Under the pieces are notes generated by a model, which was not told the DNA's origin, did no database searches, and saw only the letters and a list, made by a program, of their open reading frames with translations. This document shows positions 62,250 through 64,000 of a stretch of 64,000 nt of DNA, piece by piece. Position numbers and translations under genes: made by a program. The DNA is taken from contig NZ_CP115468.1 of NCBI RefSeq assembly GCF_028462125.1, forward strand, positions 62,001 to 126,000, given 5' to 3'. Origin of the DNA: Leptospira sp. GIMC2001 (GTDB taxonomy: Bacteria > Spirochaetota > Leptospiria > Leptospirales > Leptospiraceae). How positions within the stretch are numbered: the first letter of the stretch is position 1; the number at the start of each line of letters is the position of its first letter.

Positions 62250-62854
62250 TTATTTGCCCCAGAAATATTCTTATTAAAATTAAGAACCGTAGAATCTGGA
62301 TTTAACAGATTATCAATTGATTCCCCTTCATGGAATTTTTTATAAAGCAAATTAGGATCGAATTCATTTCCAATGGAATTATGTTTAAATGATCCTGAAA
62401 GCATCCACTTATCCATCTCATCTCTAGATTCGAAATTTTCAACCTGCAGTTCAACTTGAACCCCATCAATATCCGTATAATAGATGCTAGTTGTTGGTCC
62501 ATGATTAATACTCCAAGTTGGATGAATCTCAGATCTTTTCAATCTATGAAAAGTGTGCAAAAGATCTTCCAAATTGCTAAAAGTAAATGCTACATGGTCT
62601 AGACCTGTTGATTCACGGCGTTTTGGAGCAAAATTGTTTGTATTGATAATTGCAATCCTATGGTGCTCTTGATCGAATGTTATAAAGCATAACATTTCGT
62701 CTCGAAAAGTTATCTCAGCTCCTAGGACTCGCATCCACCAATCGATTTTTTTTTCATAATGGCGAGTTGTAAGTACGATATGAGCTAAATAGCTTGGTTT
62801 TCTTGCGTCGGTGTCAGGGCATGGAATTGGAAAGGTTTTTTCTTTTGTTAACAT
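62246..62854 (-). CDS. VOC-family protein, extradiol dioxygenase-like
   Basis: A 202-residue glyoxalase/bleomycin-resistance/dioxygenase fold. Candidate iron ligands are His in LAHIVLTTRHY near residue 25, His in GLDHVAFTFS near residue 89, and Glu in GVQVELQVENF near residue 135, the set used by type I extradiol dioxygenases of catechol-like rings. It is shorter than two-domain enzymes such as BphC, as in the single-domain group. GAGGATATA precedes the ATG. It is placed between a flavin monooxygenase and an FAH-fold enzyme. Confidence 0.8.
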   Translation of the reverse strand: MLTKEKTFPIPCPDTDARKPSYLAHIVLTTRHYEKKIDWWMRVLGAEITFRDEMLCFITFDQEHHRIAIINTNNFAPKRRESTGLDHVAFTFSNLEDLLHTFHRLKRSEIHPTWSINHGPTTSIYYTDIDGVQVELQVENFESRDEMDKWMLSGSFKHNSIGNEFDPNLLYKKFHEGESIDNLLNPDSTVLNFNKNISGANK

Positions 62855-62861
62855 TATATCC

Positions 62862-64000
62862 TCAGTTATTTCTTATTAATTTCGAATGAAATAGATTATC
62901 AAAGACTTCAATTAATGTTAAATCAGGATCGGTTGGCAATTGAGGTATTCTCTTGATGATAAAGCCATCGCTTCGAACCACCAAACAACCGCCAGTCTCT
63001 AGTCCTAATCTTGTATGAAATTCGAAGTTACTTATTTCAAAGTCATCTGTGGAATCTTGCCCAATTGATGGAACCGATACTGGAATTTTCCAAATTTTCT
63101 CAACTCTATTTGTAGTTTTTGTCCAAATGTCCTTATGGGATTTCCAACATAGAAGACTTAAAGTAAAGTTCGAAACCAAGTCCCTAGTCGAAAGAGATTC
63201 CTCTTGTCGTTCAGACCATAAATGGGGAAGAAGCGAACCGGAAATGGAGGATTCCAAATAATCTCCCCAAGCATCTACGGGATTCGGACGAATTGCTTCA
63301 TCTCTATCAATAAAGCCAGAATAGAGCTCCTTACCAAGATCCAATCCCAGTGTTAGAAAAACGGATTTCTGATTCTGTAAAGCAAATGCTATTTTACGAC
63401 GAGCCGCTTCGCCTTTTTTACTAAATTCACTGAGTGAGCTCAAAGGTTTGGTACCGATCGTAAGAAGCTTTTTAATGATTCCTGCCTTGGATTTTCTGGG
63501 TAGTAATTTGAGTGGAAATTTATTAAAGCCACCTTCCAACTTCTTCATTCCACCGGGATCTAAACCAACAGATGCAAATACTTCTTCGGAAATACTGTTC
63601 AATTTGCGAGTAGCAATTGCTAGTTTTTGGAAACTTTCTTTTCGTTCTTGGTTGAAAGATAAAAAGATTCGATGTAAATGTTCAGTGTTTATTCCGGTTT
63701 CTCTTGCCAGAATCAAGCGCCAAGCAAGACTCATTGCGTCCTCTATCCCATGATTCAGTCCAAACCCACCGATTGCAGAAAATCCAAATGCGGCATCACC
63801 AATTAGAAATGCGTCATCTTGAAATACAGATTCTGACTCCCTCAGTTCCATGGACCAGCATCTAGCAGAATGTATATTGATGGAAAAGTCCTTAACTCCA
63901 ATAGCACTTAAAATATATTGTTTGAGTTCCGCGTGAGTAAAATCCTTTTCGGAAACAAGTTTCTCGATGATAGGCAAAGTCAGAACCCATTCATCTGCAT
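62862..64000 (-). CDS. FAD-dependent monooxygenase, C-terminal part (5' end outside window)
   Basis: The frame is open to base 64000, so the FAD-binding N-terminus lies beyond the window; the apparent start at 63977 is an internal TTG. About 379 codons are seen. The FAD/substrate motif FLIGDAAFGFSAIGGFGLNHGIEDAMSLAW near 63730-63825 matches aromatic hydroxylases of the PHBH/MhpA class, with Phe in place of the usual His after GDAA. It is first of the minus-strand set and probably hydroxylates the ring before extradiol cleavage. Confidence 0.85.
   Translation of the reverse strand, partial: ADEWVLTLPIIEKLVSEKDFTHAELKQYILSAIGVKDFSINIHSARCWSMELRESESVFQDDAFLIGDAAFGFSAIGGFGLNHGIEDAMSLAWRLILARETGINTEHLHRIFLSFNQERKESFQKLAIATRKLNSISEEVFASVGLDPGGMKKLEGGFNKFPLKLLPRKSKAGIIKKLLTIGTKPLSSLSEFSKKGEAARRKIAFALQNQKSVFLTLGLDLGKELYSGFIDRDEAIRPNPVDAWGDYLESSISGSLLPHLWSERQEESLSTRDLVSNFTLSLLCWKSHKDIWTKTTNRVEKIWKIPVSVPSIGQDSTDDFEISNFEFHTRLGLETGGCLVVRSDGFIIKRIPQLPTDPDLTLIEVFDNLFHSKLIRNN

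Noticed and set aside
1..64000. tRNA, rRNA, CRISPR arrays or insertion sequences
   Set aside because: None seen: no cloverleaf-like or repeat-spacer pattern and no transposase motifs on either strand.

Overview
The window is AT-rich and densely coded, with no gene-free stretch over about 215 bases, and carries no rRNA, tRNA, CRISPR array or prophage that I can see. The best guess for the organism is a Leptospira species. It has a spirochaete-type motility block (flbD-motA-motB-fliL), kdsB of KDO-containing LPS, a coaX next to a biotin ligase, many small lipoproteins, frequent TTG and GTG starts, and several hypothetical proteins without recognisable domains. The assignment rests on gene content and composition only; no search was run.

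Layout. 1-4.0 kb: three GT4 glycosyltransferases (the first cut by the window edge) and an inositol monophosphatase. 4.2-7.4 kb: a degenerate tyrosine recombinase, an anti-sigma antagonist, a PMT/ArnT-like membrane glycosyltransferase and an SGNH lipoprotein. 7.4-18 kb: housekeeping genes (coaX, birA, metF, ligA), a response regulator facing a very large hybrid PAS/GAF histidine kinase, a SanA/YdcF protein and an M23 peptidase. 18.1-21.9 kb: a four-gene cassette of carbamoyltransferase, SxtJ-like membrane protein, a 50-residue DUF5989 protein and an SGNH protein, with another SGNH protein facing it. 23.1-29 kb: YceI, then a type I secretion set (ABC exporter, HlyD adaptor, TolC). The exporter has lost its ATPase motifs, and the adaptor frame is broken at an AG-dinucleotide repeat. 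29-34.2 kb: kdsB, fliL, motB, motA, flbD, a glycosyltransferase and an MCE protein, all on the minus strand.

34.3-49.6 kb holds a Nudix hydrolase, small envelope proteins, two tandem beta-propeller lipoproteins with an M24 protein and an AraC regulator, a HxlR/MBL/SDR locus with a 33-base palindrome, PilZ and DJ-1 proteins, leuCD with a divergent LysR gene, AlkB and a cyclophilin. 49.6-57.8 kb: a divergent two-component pair, then an envelope gene set ending in a FecR lipoprotein that overlaps a convergent ECF-like sigma factor. 57.9-64 kb: a minus-strand gene set (flavin monooxygenase, VOC dioxygenase-like, FAH-family hydrolase, FadL/TodX porin, MDR reductase, SDR) that reads as a catabolic operon for an aromatic or other hydrophobic ring compound.

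The most interesting signals are the AG-repeat frameshift in the secretion adaptor, the ATPase-dead exporter beside it, the carbamoyltransferase cassette with its overlooked small gene, a 25-base element shared by the response-regulator promoter and the envelope operon next to it, and a recombinase lacking its catalytic tyrosine.
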